Shown here: positions 15,887-24,313 of the stretch, piece after piece
How positions within the stretch are numbered: the first letter of the stretch is position 1
How the letters are laid out: each line of letters starts with the position of its first letter
NCBI RefSeq assembly: GCF_030646165.1
Contig: NZ_JAUTDO010000017.1
Location: forward strand, 1 to 64,000
Reading direction: 5' to 3'
Origin: Conexibacter sp. CPCC 206217
GTDB taxonomy: Bacteria; Actinomycetota; Thermoleophilia; Solirubrobacterales; Solirubrobacteraceae
DNA length: 64,000 nucleotides
The notes under the pieces: model-generated
Told to the model about the DNA's origin: nothing
Databases searched by the model: none
The model's input: only the letters and a program-made list of their open reading frames with translations
Made by a program: the position numbers and the translations under genes

Positions 15887-17641
15887 GATGCCGAGGGTGC
15901 GCCACGGGCGTTGCGCCCATGCCGCCCAGGGGCTGCCGGCGAGCCGGTCGCGGTGCAGGACGACCGTGCGCACGCCGAGCGCCTGCAGACGAGCGACCGA
16001 GGCGGCATCGGGGAATCCGGCGATCCGCGTTCTGAGGCCGAGGAAGGCCGGCGGGTTGGTCGAGCTGCGGCCGTTGACCATCAGCGGGAAGCCGTCGGTC
16101 GACCACAGCAGGTAGCGGCGGTTGTCGTCCGCCTCGATCGGCAGCTCCAGCAGCGGCGGCGTCGCGGCCGCGAGGCCGGCGGGCGGCCGCGGCACGGTCG
16201 GGTGCGGCGGGCCGGACAGGCGGCCGCCGTCGAGCGAGAAGGCGCTGCCCTCGAGCAGCACGAGCGCGGTCAGCAGCAGCGGCGCCCAGCGCCAGCGGCC
16301 CTGCAGACGTTGCGCTCCCGCCGCGGCCAGCAGCGCGAGCGCCAGCGTCGTCAGCGTCATCAGGCGGCCGGGGGTGCGGATCGCGTCCCAGCCGGGCAGC
16401 GCCGACAGCCAGCCGTAGGGGAAGAGAAAGCGCACGTCCGGGTCGGAGTAGCCGAGCGCGAGCACCGCGGTCACCAGCACGCCGATCCCGAGCCCCCGTC
16501 GCAGCGGCCGCGGCCAGCTGCCCCAGCCCGCGCCGAGCACCGCCAGCACGACGACGACGAGGCCGGGGAAGAGCGACTGCTCCGCGACGGCGTCGAAGCG
16601 GTCGCGCACCGGCGCCGTCGCGTCCGCCCACACGAAGCTGTCGCGCCCGGCGGCGAGGAACTGCAGCGGCCCGTCGGAGTAGGCGGCGACGATCTCAGGC
16701 CCCCGTCGCGCGCTCGGAAACGCATCGGCGACGCGCAGGTAGATCCGCCCGATCGCCACGCCGACGACGAGGAACAGCAGCCCGCCGGCGGCGGTCGCGG
16801 CGAGCAGCGGCCGGGGGAGCGGCGATGCGGCCGTCCCGCGCCCACCGTCCGCGGCAGCCGCGTCCGCGTGTCGGTCACTCGCCGCGCTTGGGTCGCCAGG
16901 CACGGTCGCGCCGCCGCCTGCGCCGCCGCTTGCGCCGCCGCCTGCCCCGCGCGCCGCTGCCCCCGCGCCGCGTCGCAGCCACCATCGGCGCGTGAGCAGC
17001 ACGAGACCGAGTGCGAGCAGCAGGTAGGCGAGCTGGAGGCCGAGCGTCCAGCCGAGCGAGAGCTGCCACGTCGCGACGATCCAGCCGAGCAACAGGGTCC
17101 ACGGTGCGTCGCGCCGCCAGCCGCGCACGAACAGCGCGAGCGCGAGCGGGATCCCGCCGCTGGAGATCACGTGCAGATGGCCCGCCTGCTCCAGCCGCCA
17201 GGGGGAGAACGCGAACGCCGCGCCGGCGACGAGCGCGGCGGCCGGCGGTGCGCCGAGCGTGCGTGCGAGCAGGTACGCGCCGGAGAACGCGAGCGCGTAC
17301 GCGAACAGGTAGAGCACGTCGTAGCGCGCGATCGCGGCGTGCGGTCCGCGGCCGATCACGCCGGCGGGCGCATAGCCGATCAGCGCGTCGGAGAAGGCGA
17401 GCGTGTCGCGGTACGGATAGAACTGGTTCGCGTCGAACAGGTGCAGCGGCTGGTGCAACAGCGCGTGCCCGCCCCACGCGACCTGCCACGACTGCGACAA
17501 CGGGTCGCCGAGGTCCTTCGCGACGTCGCCGCCGAGGTGCAGCACCAGCGGCCAGTGCATCAGCACGGCGAGCGCCGCGGAGCCGACCGCGAGCAGCAGC
17601 AGCTCGACCGCGAGCGGGGAGGGGCGGCGGACGCGCGACAT
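15830..17641 (-). CDS. Large polytopic membrane protein, GT-C/YfhO-like
   Basis: This 603-aa protein has about twelve helices, a long first exoplasmic loop (DPLSQSWQVAWGGHALLHQP, then FDANQFYPYRDTLAFSDALIG) and a soluble C-terminal domain of ~130 residues containing ELPIEADDNRRYLLWSTDG. This arrangement resembles YfhO-like and other GT-C-fold membrane glycosyltransferases. A ~60-residue Gly/Ala/Asp-rich insertion (around residues 230-285) is probably a cytoplasmic linker. The start is ATG 17641, with no clear Shine-Dalgarno. It converges on the other large membrane protein and overlaps it by 57 bp. The pair may serve the same surface-glycan process; that is inference from type and position. 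Confidence 0.85.
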   Translation of the reverse strand: MSRVRRPSPLAVELLLLAVGSAALAVLMHWPLVLHLGGDVAKDLGDPLSQSWQVAWGGHALLHQPLHLFDANQFYPYRDTLAFSDALIGYAPAGVIGRGPHAAIARYDVLYLFAYALAFSGAYLLARTLGAPPAAALVAGAAFAFSPWRLEQAGHLHVISSGGIPLALALFVRGWRRDAPWTLLLGWIVATWQLSLGWTLGLQLAYLLLALGLVLLTRRWWLRRGAGAAARGAGGGASGGAGGGATVPGDPSAASDRHADAAAADGGRGTAASPLPRPLLAATAAGGLLFLVVGVAIGRIYLRVADAFPSARRGPEIVAAYSDGPLQFLAAGRDSFVWADATAPVRDRFDAVAEQSLFPGLVVVVLAVLGAGWGSWPRPLRRGLGIGVLVTAVLALGYSDPDVRFLFPYGWLSALPGWDAIRTPGRLMTLTTLALALLAAAGAQRLQGRWRWAPLLLTALVLLEGSAFSLDGGRLSGPPHPTVPRPPAGLAAATPPLLELPIEADDNRRYLLWSTDGFPLMVNGRSSTNPPAFLGLRTRIAGFPDAASVARLQALGVRTVVLHRDRLAGSPWAAWAQRPWRTLGISRELRDGVVLFRVPALRP

Positions 17642-17775
17642 CGGCGTCACCGTACGGGACGATGCGGAGGATCGTGTGTCGATCGCGGTGAACGGATCGC
17701 GCTGCCGGCGCAGAGCAGCGGCAAGCTCTGTCCCGCCATGGCGGCACAAACTGCGGCTGCTCGCGGACTGCGGCT

Positions 17776-18834
17776 CTACGCCCGGCCGGCCGAGGTCGCT
17801 GACGTGTCGGGCGACGACGCGACGAGCGCCGTCGCCGGCGGCGGGGCGGACGGGTCGTAGGCGGGCGGGCTGTCGTTGTGCTCGTCGACCCATGTGCGCA
17901 GGCCGCGCCGCAGCGCGCTCAGCGACCTGCCCTGGTCCTCGGCGAACGCGTCGCGCCAGTAGACCGAGACGATCCGGCGGTGCGTGTGCGCGGCGACGCG
18001 TTCGTGGCGACTGCTGGGCGGGACGCGCAGCAGTCGCACGCCGCCGCCCGCGGTGGCGTCGAAGATCGATCGCTGCGAGGCGCCGTCGTTGCGCACGACG
18101 ATCGCGCTGAGCCGCAGACCGCGCATGTCGAGATCGGCGGCGAGGCGGCGGACGAAGCCGGTCGCGTCCTGCGGCGACGGCGGCCCGCCGCGCGTGCGCT
18201 TCAGCTCGGCCCACACGAAACGCGCGTCGACGTCGACGGCGATCAGCTGCCACAGCTGCTGCCCCCTGTGCGTATGCGGCAGCTTCAGGCAGGCGACATC
18301 GACGATGCGGTCCGTCGCTCTGCGCGCCTCTGCGGCCGTGATCGCCATTCCGGTCGCCCGCAGCGGTGCGTCCCGTACGCGGCGTTCAGTCGCGTCGGCA
18401 TTGCGCACCAGGCGACTCGCTCTCGTCCCGGCGTCCTCCGCACCGCCCTCCGCGCCCTTCCCGCGCGCCCCCGCGCGTCTGTCGGCGCGCGGCTTGTTCG
18501 CTCCGCGCGCCTTCCGGCCCGGCACGCGTCGCGTCGGTTTCGCAGGCCGCTTCGGCGGCGCCGCGACGGGCGGCGGCGGGAACCTGTCGGCCAGCTTCAG
18601 GACCGGTCCCCAGCGGCGGCCGACGAAGCGCAGCACGAGTGCGTCGCGCTCGTAGGAGTAGCGGAAGCCGCAGCAGCGCGCGAGCGAGTAGACGCGATTG
18701 CCGACGCGCGTGCGCGGGCGCGGGACGCTGCGCGGCAGGCGCCACGGCGGGATGCCGGCCCAGTGCTGCCACAGCCCCGCGACGCACAGCATGCAGCCGA
18801 TCAGCAGCAACAGCCCGATGAGGAACGCCGTCAT
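17776..18834 (-). CDS. Membrane-anchored protein with a degenerate integrase-core (RNase H-like) domain
   Basis: The 352-aa protein has an N-terminal transmembrane helix (about 3-24), a Cys-containing segment, a long Lys/Arg/Pro/Ala-rich linker (about 88-160) and a C-terminal domain (about 165-335). By eye this domain follows the rve integrase core of IS481/IS3-type transposases: IVDVACLKLP; WQLIAVDVDARFVWAEL; AIVVRNDGASQRS; HTHRRI; and LRTWVDEHNDSPP, like the usual LxxWLxxYNxxRPH. Of the DDE triad, Asp179 is kept, the second Asp is Asn249 (order swapped, ND for DN), and the Glu position appears to be Ala282. It is therefore probably catalytically dead and domesticated. No terminal inverted repeats or transposase N-terminus are seen. 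Confidence 0.6.
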   Translation of the reverse strand: MTAFLIGLLLLIGCMLCVAGLWQHWAGIPPWRLPRSVPRPRTRVGNRVYSLARCCGFRYSYERDALVLRFVGRRWGPVLKLADRFPPPPVAAPPKRPAKPTRRVPGRKARGANKPRADRRAGARGKGAEGGAEDAGTRASRLVRNADATERRVRDAPLRATGMAITAAEARRATDRIVDVACLKLPHTHRGQQLWQLIAVDVDARFVWAELKRTRGGPPSPQDATGFVRRLAADLDMRGLRLSAIVVRNDGASQRSIFDATAGGGVRLLRVPPSSRHERVAAHTHRRIVSVYWRDAFAEDQGRSLSALRRGLRTWVDEHNDSPPAYDPSAPPPATALVASSPDTSATSAGRA

Positions 18835-18917
18835 CGGATCGCACCTCGCCGATCGCCCGCGCCGGGGCGTGACGGCACCGCTTCGAATCCGCTCGGTTCG
18901 GTCAACGTGGAACTTCC

Positions 18918-18952
18918 CTATTCCTCGTTAAAGCTCCTGGTTCCGAGAATAG
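18918..18952. other. Imperfect inverted repeat in the gap upstream of the integrase-like gene
   Basis: CTATTCCTCG and CGAGAATAG form an inverted repeat (one-base bulge) around 16 nt in a locally AT-richer patch. It lies between the stop of the ATP-grasp gene (19007) and the start of the integrase-like gene (18834), so it could be a terminator for the first or an operator for the second. Confidence 0.35.
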
Positions 18953-19006
18953 ATACCGGAATCTGGCGCGGCATGCAGGAGATTGCCGCTACGTGTCGTG
19001 CCGGAG

Positions 19007-19888
19007 CTATGCGCGCGCGGCGTCCAGAACGAGCTGCGCGAAGCGCTCGGCGCTGCCCGGCGCCGCTTCGAAGTAGAGCGTCGGCTCGACCAGTTCCAGC
19101 TCCATCAGCCAGACCTCGTCGGCCGGTCCGGCGACGAGGTCGACGCGCGCGTACAGCAGCGCGTCGTCGTCCACGCACGCGAGCGCGCGCTCGGCGACGG
19201 CGAGCTGCCGCGGGGTCGCCGTCGCGGGCACGGTGACGGCGCCGAACTCCGGCTGCACGCGGAACTCGCCCGCGGCCGGGCGCTTGCGCAGCACGTGGCT
19301 GAGACGGCGCTCGAAGAAGACGAGCGACAGCTCGCCCGCGACCGGCAGCGACGGTACGAACGGCTGCACCATCGCGTCGCCGGCGGCCGCGAGCGCGGAC
19401 AGGTGCGCCGCGCCCGCCCCGCCGGGATCGCCCGCCGGCACGCGCAGCAGTCCCGACGAGCCGAGTCCGACCGCCGGCTTGACGATCGCCTCGCCTCCGG
19501 CCCAGCCGCGCTCGGCGAGCAGGTCGGCGAGCGAGGGGGAGGGGCCCGCCTGCCCCACCCACGCCGTCGGCACCGTCGGCACCCCGCGCTCGGCGAGCGT
19601 GCGCAGGTAGGTCTTGTCGGTGTTCCAGGCGATCGTCGCGGCGTGGTTGAGCAAGCGTGTCTCGCGCTCGACGCGCGCGGCCCAGTGGACGAACGCGTCG
19701 CGGCGCAGGTGGTAGTCCCACGGCGAGCGCACCAGCACGAGGTCGAACGCAGACCAGTCGACCGCGCCGTCGTCCCACGCGCGCGGCACGACCTCGGCGC
19801 CGAGCGCGCGCACGGCGTCGGCGAGGAGGGCGTCGTCGGGGTCGAGCGCGAGCAGCTCGGTGCAGGTGGCGAAGGCGATCGTCGTCAT
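19007..19888 (-). CDS. ATP-grasp family protein (RimK/glutathione synthetase-like)
   Basis: This 293-aa protein follows the ATP-grasp plan: an N-terminal pre-grasp part (IAFATCTELLALDPDD, then FDLVLVRSPWDYH), a nucleotide-binding lysine region (AIVKPAVGLGSSGLLRV), and a C-terminal metal-binding stretch (ARVDLVAGPADEVWLMELELVEP), where Glu residues ligate Mg-ATP. It probably ligates an amine to a carboxylate through an acyl phosphate. ATG 19888 is preferred because the upstream extension is unlike the family. It is divergent from the PQQ/cytochrome gene. The substrate cannot be determined, and no peptide or siderophore cluster is nearby. Confidence 0.88.
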   Translation of the reverse strand: MTTIAFATCTELLALDPDDALLADAVRALGAEVVPRAWDDGAVDWSAFDLVLVRSPWDYHLRRDAFVHWAARVERETRLLNHAATIAWNTDKTYLRTLAERGVPTVPTAWVGQAGPSPSLADLLAERGWAGGEAIVKPAVGLGSSGLLRVPAGDPGGAGAAHLSALAAAGDAMVQPFVPSLPVAGELSLVFFERRLSHVLRKRPAAGEFRVQPEFGAVTVPATATPRQLAVAERALACVDDDALLYARVDLVAGPADEVWLMELELVEPTLYFEAAPGSAERFAQLVLDAARA

Positions 19889-20066
19889 CGCGCGGCGACG
19901 ATAGCGAGCCCCTGGGAGAGCTGCGGGGAGGGCCTGAAACGTATGGTTGTGCATGCAAGCTTCGCGCCAGAACGCGCTATGTTCGCACGGTCAGAGAAGG
20001 GTCAAGCACCGCAGCATCGGGAAGGGAAGGCTCGTGAGGCCGTTGTTGAGAATCGAGGAGGCAGGC

Positions 20067-22106
20067 ATGGGAGGTAACGGTGGAAGTCGCGCGCGCGGCA
20101 TACGCCGTCTCGCGATCGTCGGAGCGCTGTTGGCAGCGCTCCTGTTCGTCGTGAGCGGCTGCGGCGGCGATGACGACGACGACACGTCGGCGAGCAGCAC
20201 GACGTTCGTCGCGGCCGGTTCGGGCTCCAATCCGGAGGGCTCGTGGGCGCACCCCAACGGCGACCTCCAGAACACGCGCAGCGTCGAGGGGCCGATCAGC
20301 ACCTCGACGGTCACCAGACTCGGCGTCGCGTGGTCGGTGCCGATCACCGCGGCCGGCACGTTCGGCGGCTACGCCTCCACCCCCGTCGTCGTCGACGACA
20401 CCGTCTTCACGCAGGACCTCGCCTCGAACGTCCAGGCGATCGACCTCAGAAGCGGCCAGGTCAAGTGGGAGATGAGATACGACTCCCCGACCGTCGGACC
20501 CAACGGCGTCGCGGTCGGTGACGGCCGCGTCTACGGCGGCACCGGCGACTCCGCCTTCGCGCTCGACGAGGCGACCGGCAGAGAGCTGTGGAACGTCAGA
20601 ATCACGCGCAACGACCGCGAGGGCGTCGACATGGCGCCCGGCTACCTCGACGGGATCGTCTACATCTCGACGGTGCCCGGCAACGCGAGAGGCTTCTACA
20701 GAGGCGACGGCGTCGGCATCGTGCACGCGCTCGACGGCGCGACCGGCAGAAGAATCTGGGACTTCGCGACGGTGCCCGAGAACCTCTGGGACGCCAGACA
20801 CATCGACATCAACTCCGGCGGCGGCCTCTGGCATCCGCCCGCGTTCGACGGCGAGGGCAACATCTACATCGACGTCGCCAACCCGGCGCCGTGGCCCGGC
20901 ACCGACGAGTTCCCGTGGGGCTCCAGCCGCCCCGGCCCGAATCTCTTCACGAACTCGCTCGTGAAGCTGAACGCGACCTCCGGCGACGTCGAGTGGTACA
21001 GACAGGTTCTGCCGCACGACGTCTACGACTGGGATCTGCACCTCCCGCCGATCCTGACCGAGTCCAACGGCAAGAGAGTCGTGCTGTCGTCCGGCAAGCA
21101 GGGCTACGTCTACGCGTTCGACGCCGACAACGGCGACAGACTGTGGGAGAGAGCGGTCGGCGTCCACAACGGGCACGACAGAGACAACGAGCTGGCGCTC
21201 GACGGCAGATACGAGGACCTGCAGACGCCGGTCACCGTCTACCCCGGCAGCCTCGGCGGCGTCGAGACGCAGATGGCCGTCAAGGACGGCGTCGTCTTCG
21301 CGCCGATCGTCGACCTGCCGACGCAGTACCTGACGCAGGAGAGAAGCAGACTCGACATCGCCGGCGGCAAGGGCGAGATGGTCGCGCTCGACGTCGCCAC
21401 CGGCGACCAGAAGTGGGTGCGCAGATTCCCGACGCCGGCCTACGGCGCCGCGACCGTCGTCAACAACCTCGTCTTCACGACGACGTTCGACGGCACGATC
21501 TACGCACTCGACGTCGACAACGGGCAGATCGTCTGGCAGGAGAGACTGCCGGCCGGCACCAATGCGACGATCGCGATCGCCGGCGACACGCTGATCACCG
21601 CCGCCAGCTTCCCGCAGGGTCCCGGTCAGCAGGCGCAGATCATCGCGTACCGGATCGGCGCGACCGGCAGAGCGGTCACGCCGACGGAGCAGCCCGCCGC
21701 GGGTGAGACCGGCGAGGGCGAGTCGCAGTCGGCGGAGACCGAGAGAAGACCCGAGGAAACCGAGAGAAGACCCGCTGAGGAGAGAAGAGCCGAGACGCCG
21801 AGCACCCCGGACACCGGGACCAGTGCAGCGCTGCTGGCGGCCGGCAGAACGGTCTTCACGGGCCAGTGCGCGGGCTGCCACACGCTCGCCGCCGCGGGCG
21901 CGAACGGCACCGTCGGCCCCAACCTCGACGACCTCAGACCGGACTCCGCGACCGTCGAGCAGCAGGTGATCAACGGCGGCGGCGGGATGCCGGCGTTCGG
22001 CGGGCGCCTGTCGAGAGAGCAGATCACGGACGTGTCGGACTACGTCGCGGCGGTCGCCGGCAGAGGCGGCGACGGCGGCGGCGGAGGTGGCGGCGGCACG
22101 CCGTAA
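20067..22106 (+). CDS. PQQ-type beta-propeller lipoprotein fused to a C-terminal cytochrome c domain
   Basis: This 679-aa exported electron-transfer protein begins with a lipoprotein signal (basic GIRR, hydrophobic stretch, lipobox VSGC with Cys32) followed by an Asp-rich spacer. Residues ~55-540 form a beta-propeller with repeated AxDxxTGxxxW blades (AIDLRSGQVKWE, ALDEATGRELWN, ALDGATGRRIWD, ALDVATGDQKWV, ALDVDNGQIVWQ), as in quinoprotein alcohol dehydrogenases. A Glu/Arg-rich linker leads to a class I cytochrome c with CAGCH at 601-605 and a candidate axial Met at 641 in GMPAF. It ends in a Gly-rich tail. AGGAGG precedes the ATG. About 31 of 43 Arg codons are AGA, remarkable here. The oxidised substrate is unknown. 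Confidence 0.9.
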   Translation: MGGNGGSRARGIRRLAIVGALLAALLFVVSGCGGDDDDDTSASSTTFVAAGSGSNPEGSWAHPNGDLQNTRSVEGPISTSTVTRLGVAWSVPITAAGTFGGYASTPVVVDDTVFTQDLASNVQAIDLRSGQVKWEMRYDSPTVGPNGVAVGDGRVYGGTGDSAFALDEATGRELWNVRITRNDREGVDMAPGYLDGIVYISTVPGNARGFYRGDGVGIVHALDGATGRRIWDFATVPENLWDARHIDINSGGGLWHPPAFDGEGNIYIDVANPAPWPGTDEFPWGSSRPGPNLFTNSLVKLNATSGDVEWYRQVLPHDVYDWDLHLPPILTESNGKRVVLSSGKQGYVYAFDADNGDRLWERAVGVHNGHDRDNELALDGRYEDLQTPVTVYPGSLGGVETQMAVKDGVVFAPIVDLPTQYLTQERSRLDIAGGKGEMVALDVATGDQKWVRRFPTPAYGAATVVNNLVFTTTFDGTIYALDVDNGQIVWQERLPAGTNATIAIAGDTLITAASFPQGPGQQAQIIAYRIGATGRAVTPTEQPAAGETGEGESQSAETERRPEETERRPAEERRAETPSTPDTGTSAALLAAGRTVFTGQCAGCHTLAAAGANGTVGPNLDDLRPDSATVEQQVINGGGGMPAFGGRLSREQITDVSDYVAAVAGRGGDGGGGGGGGTP

Positions 22107-22120
22107 CACGTCGGACCAAC

Positions 22121-22143
22121 GCCGCACCGGATCGCGGTGCGGC
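22121..22143 (+). terminator. Terminator hairpin after the PQQ/cytochrome gene
   Basis: A perfect 9-bp stem (GCCGCACCG / CGGTGCGGC) with loop GATCG starts 14 bp after the stop codon. There is no T-tract; the next bases, TGTCACA, look like a promoter element, so the hairpin would separate two units. Confidence 0.6.
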
Positions 22144-22150
22144 TGTCACA
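22144..22150 (+). promoter_or_regulatory. Possible -35 element of an ECF-type promoter
   Basis: TGTCACA lies 29 bp upstream of the ECF sigma factor start, identical to the -35 box seen before the ECF41 operon. The matching CGTC -10 box is absent at 16-bp spacing (AAGG instead), so the assignment is weak. Confidence 0.3.
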
Positions 22151-22179
22151 CGTGGGAGTCATCGGCAAGGTACCTGTAG

Positions 22180-22740
22180 ATGGCCGACTCCCGGAGCGAC
22201 GACGAGCTGCTGAAGGCCTCCGTGCAGGACGCGGAGGCCTTCGCCGTCTTCTACCGTCGCCACGCGGAAGCGGTGCTGATGTATCTGCGTCAGCGCACCG
22301 GCGACGTCGAGGCCGCGGCGGACCTGACCGCGGACGTCTTCGCCGGCGCCTTCGAAGGCCGCCATCGCTTCAAGCCGCGGCGCGAGCCGGCGCGCGCATG
22401 GCTGTTCGGGATCGCGAACAACCTGCTCGCGATGAACCGGCGCAAGCAGCGTCGCGCGCTGGCGGCACGCGCCCGTCTGGGCGTGCCGCGGATCGAGTTC
22501 CAGGACGAGGAGCTCGAACGTGCGGAGGCACGCCTCAGCGCGCGCATGCGCGACAAACCCTTGACCGCGCTCGTCGACGACCTTCCCCCCGAGCAGCGTG
22601 CCGCCGTGCTCGCACGGGTCGTCGACGAGCGCGACTACGACGACATCGCCCGCGAACAGGATGTGAGCGAGGCGCTCGTCCGCCAGCGCGTGAGCCGGGC
22701 ACTCGCGCGGATCAGCGGAAGTCTGCGGGAGGGCAAATGA
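22180..22740 (+). CDS. ECF-type RNA polymerase sigma factor
   Basis: This 186-aa sigma-70-family protein has only regions 2 and 4. Region 2 is seen in FAVFYRRHAEAVLMYLRQRTGDVEAAADLTADVFAGAF, and the WLFGIANNLLAMNRRKQ stretch marks the end of region 2. Region 4 runs VDDLPPEQRAAVLARVVDERDYDDIAREQDVSEALVRQRVSRALARI. The length is normal for the family. Its stop overlaps the start of a membrane-anchored protein (ATGA), the position usually held by an anti-sigma factor. No strong Shine-Dalgarno is seen, so the message may be close to leaderless. Confidence 0.92.
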   Translation: MADSRSDDELLKASVQDAEAFAVFYRRHAEAVLMYLRQRTGDVEAAADLTADVFAGAFEGRHRFKPRREPARAWLFGIANNLLAMNRRKQRRALAARARLGVPRIEFQDEELERAEARLSARMRDKPLTALVDDLPPEQRAAVLARVVDERDYDDIAREQDVSEALVRQRVSRALARISGSLREGK

Positions 22741-23582
22741 ACGAGGTGCTCGACACGATCGAGCGGGAGCTGATGGTGGCGATCCGCCGCCGCAACGCCA
22801 GACGTCGGCGACGGCGACGGCTGGGCTTCTTCAGCGGCGCCGTCTTCGCGGTCACGTTGACGATCGGCGGCGGCGTGGCCGCGATCCCCGGTTCCCCGCT
22901 CGAGAACCTGCTCAGCGGCAACGCGGGCGAGGACCTCGGGGTCGTCGCGCAGCGTCAGCCGCCGCCGGACGCAGCGCAGGGGTCGGGCCGGTCGCCCGCA
23001 CGCACCGACATGACGCTGACCGACGCGATCGGCACGCACTGGACGGTGACGAACTACAAGGCGCGCGGTGGCTGGATCGTCGCCACCGCGGTGCCCGAGC
23101 GGCTGCCGCGGCGCGTGCCGGACCTGGTCGGCCGCAACGCGTTCACGCTCGCCTCGGCGCTCGCCGACGGTCCGGCGATCGGCGTCTGGCTGACCGCCGC
23201 GCAGCACGATGGGCGAGTCGGGCGCCTGCTCGTCGGGCAGGTCGACGCGACCGCGCGCAGCGTCGCGGTGGAGCTGGGCGGCCGCCGCTACGAGGCGCAG
23301 CTGTCGCCCGACGCGATCACCGCGAAGGTGCAGCGCCCACCCGAGGACGACCTGCTGCCGGCCGGCAGGGCGCTGCTGGAGAGACTCGGCCCGACGATCA
23401 GCCTGCGCACGTTCGCCGTCGCGCTGCCGGAGGACGCGATCGCATCTGGCACGTCGCGGCTGTCGGCGACGATCGAGACGACGCTCGACGACGGCACCAG
23501 CCACGTCGAGTCCGACGACCGCCTCTGCGTCAGCGAGCGCTGCGGGGTGGAGGTCTACGAGCTGCCGGACCAGGACGGGTAG
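22737..23582 (+). CDS. Single-pass membrane protein coupled to the ECF sigma factor
   Basis: The 281-aa product has a short N-terminal cytoplasmic part (MNEVLDTIERELMVAIRRRNARRRRRRR), one transmembrane helix (about 29-50, LGFFSGAVFAVTLTIGGGVAAIPG) and a ~230-residue extracellular domain of mixed beta character with two Cys near the end (LCVSERCG). Gene order and the 4-bp overlap suggest a role controlling the sigma factor, but the cytoplasmic segment is far shorter than a classical anti-sigma domain and lacks the zinc motif HxxxCxxC. It could equally be a surface protein whose expression the sigma factor drives. Confidence 0.8.
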   Translation: MNEVLDTIERELMVAIRRRNARRRRRRRLGFFSGAVFAVTLTIGGGVAAIPGSPLENLLSGNAGEDLGVVAQRQPPPDAAQGSGRSPARTDMTLTDAIGTHWTVTNYKARGGWIVATAVPERLPRRVPDLVGRNAFTLASALADGPAIGVWLTAAQHDGRVGRLLVGQVDATARSVAVELGGRRYEAQLSPDAITAKVQRPPEDDLLPAGRALLERLGPTISLRTFAVALPEDAIASGTSRLSATIETTLDDGTSHVESDDRLCVSERCGVEVYELPDQDG

Positions 23583-23590
23583 GGCAAGGC

Positions 23591-23625
23591 GTCCCGGCCG
23601 GCCCGCCCCTCGGGCCGGCCGGGAC
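23591..23625. terminator. Bidirectional terminator between convergent genes
   Basis: A perfect 15-bp stem (GTCCCGGCCGGCCCG / CGGGCCGGCCGGGAC) with a 5-nt loop sits exactly between the stop of the plus-strand membrane protein (23582) and the stop of the minus-strand secreted protein (23634). Confidence 0.85.
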
Positions 23626-23633
23626 ACCGTCGC

Positions 23634-24302
23634 TCAGCTGTACGGCGGGAACGTGAACGACTCCGGACCCGAGGGTCCGGTCCAGGTGAGCGATCTGGGC
23701 CACTCCTCCGTCTCGACGTCGAAGAAGTTGTCGGTCGCGGTGACTGGGACTCTGGTGCCGTCGGCCTCGACGAGCACGATCGAGCTGACGTCGTCGCCGG
23801 CGATGCCCCAGACGTGGAACGGGTCGCCGAGCCGGCCGTTGATCCCGGGCGAGAGACCGGTCACCTCCAGCAGCGCCGCCGGTGGGCAGGCGATGGCGCC
23901 GGCGCGCACGGCGCAGACGGAGGTGCCGTCGGAGGAGGGAGCGATCCAGGCGCGCTCGCCGCCGGATGCGGCAACCGCTCGTGCCTCGCCGAGGTCGACG
24001 TCGCCGCCTGCCAGCAGGCCGGACCTGCGCAGGTGCGCGGGGACGGTGTCGCGCCGCGCGTCGCGCGGCGTGCGCAGGATGCGCAGGTGGGAGCGCGCGC
24101 TGGTGCGGGCACCGGCACCTGCAGCGGTGTTGGCGGGGGTGTTGACGGCGGTGCCGGTCGCGCTGCGCGTGCCGGCGTCGTGGGGGGCGGCCGATGCGGG
24201 TCGTTGCGCGCCGATTGATCCGCCGGCCGCGTGCGCGACCGAGACTGCGACGGCACAGCAACCGAGCACCGACAGTTGAACGATGGTGCGCTTGGCGTTC
24301 AT
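23634..24302 (-). CDS. Secreted protein of unknown function (222 aa)
   Basis: A Sec signal peptide is visible (MNAKRTIVQLSVLGCCAVAV followed by SVAHA-A), then an Ala/Thr/Ser-rich linker of about 60 residues and a C-terminal domain with a short Cys pair (SVCAVRAGAIACPP). The end (VVLVEADGTRVPVTATDNFFDV-like strands) resembles an immunoglobulin-like beta sandwich. A perfect AGGAGG precedes ATG 24302. Only 11 bp separate it from the upstream secreted Cys-rich protein gene, so the two form an operon. No known family is recognised. Confidence 0.8.
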   Translation of the reverse strand: MNAKRTIVQLSVLGCCAVAVSVAHAAGGSIGAQRPASAAPHDAGTRSATGTAVNTPANTAAGAGARTSARSHLRILRTPRDARRDTVPAHLRRSGLLAGGDVDLGEARAVAASGGERAWIAPSSDGTSVCAVRAGAIACPPAALLEVTGLSPGINGRLGDPFHVWGIAGDDVSSIVLVEADGTRVPVTATDNFFDVETEEWPRSLTWTGPSGPESFTFPPYS

Positions 24303-24313
24303 TCTGAGCCTCC

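Noticed and set aside
17776-18952. Active insertion sequence
   Set aside because: No terminal inverted repeats, no target-site duplication, an N-terminal membrane helix instead of a DNA-binding domain, and apparent loss of catalytic residues.
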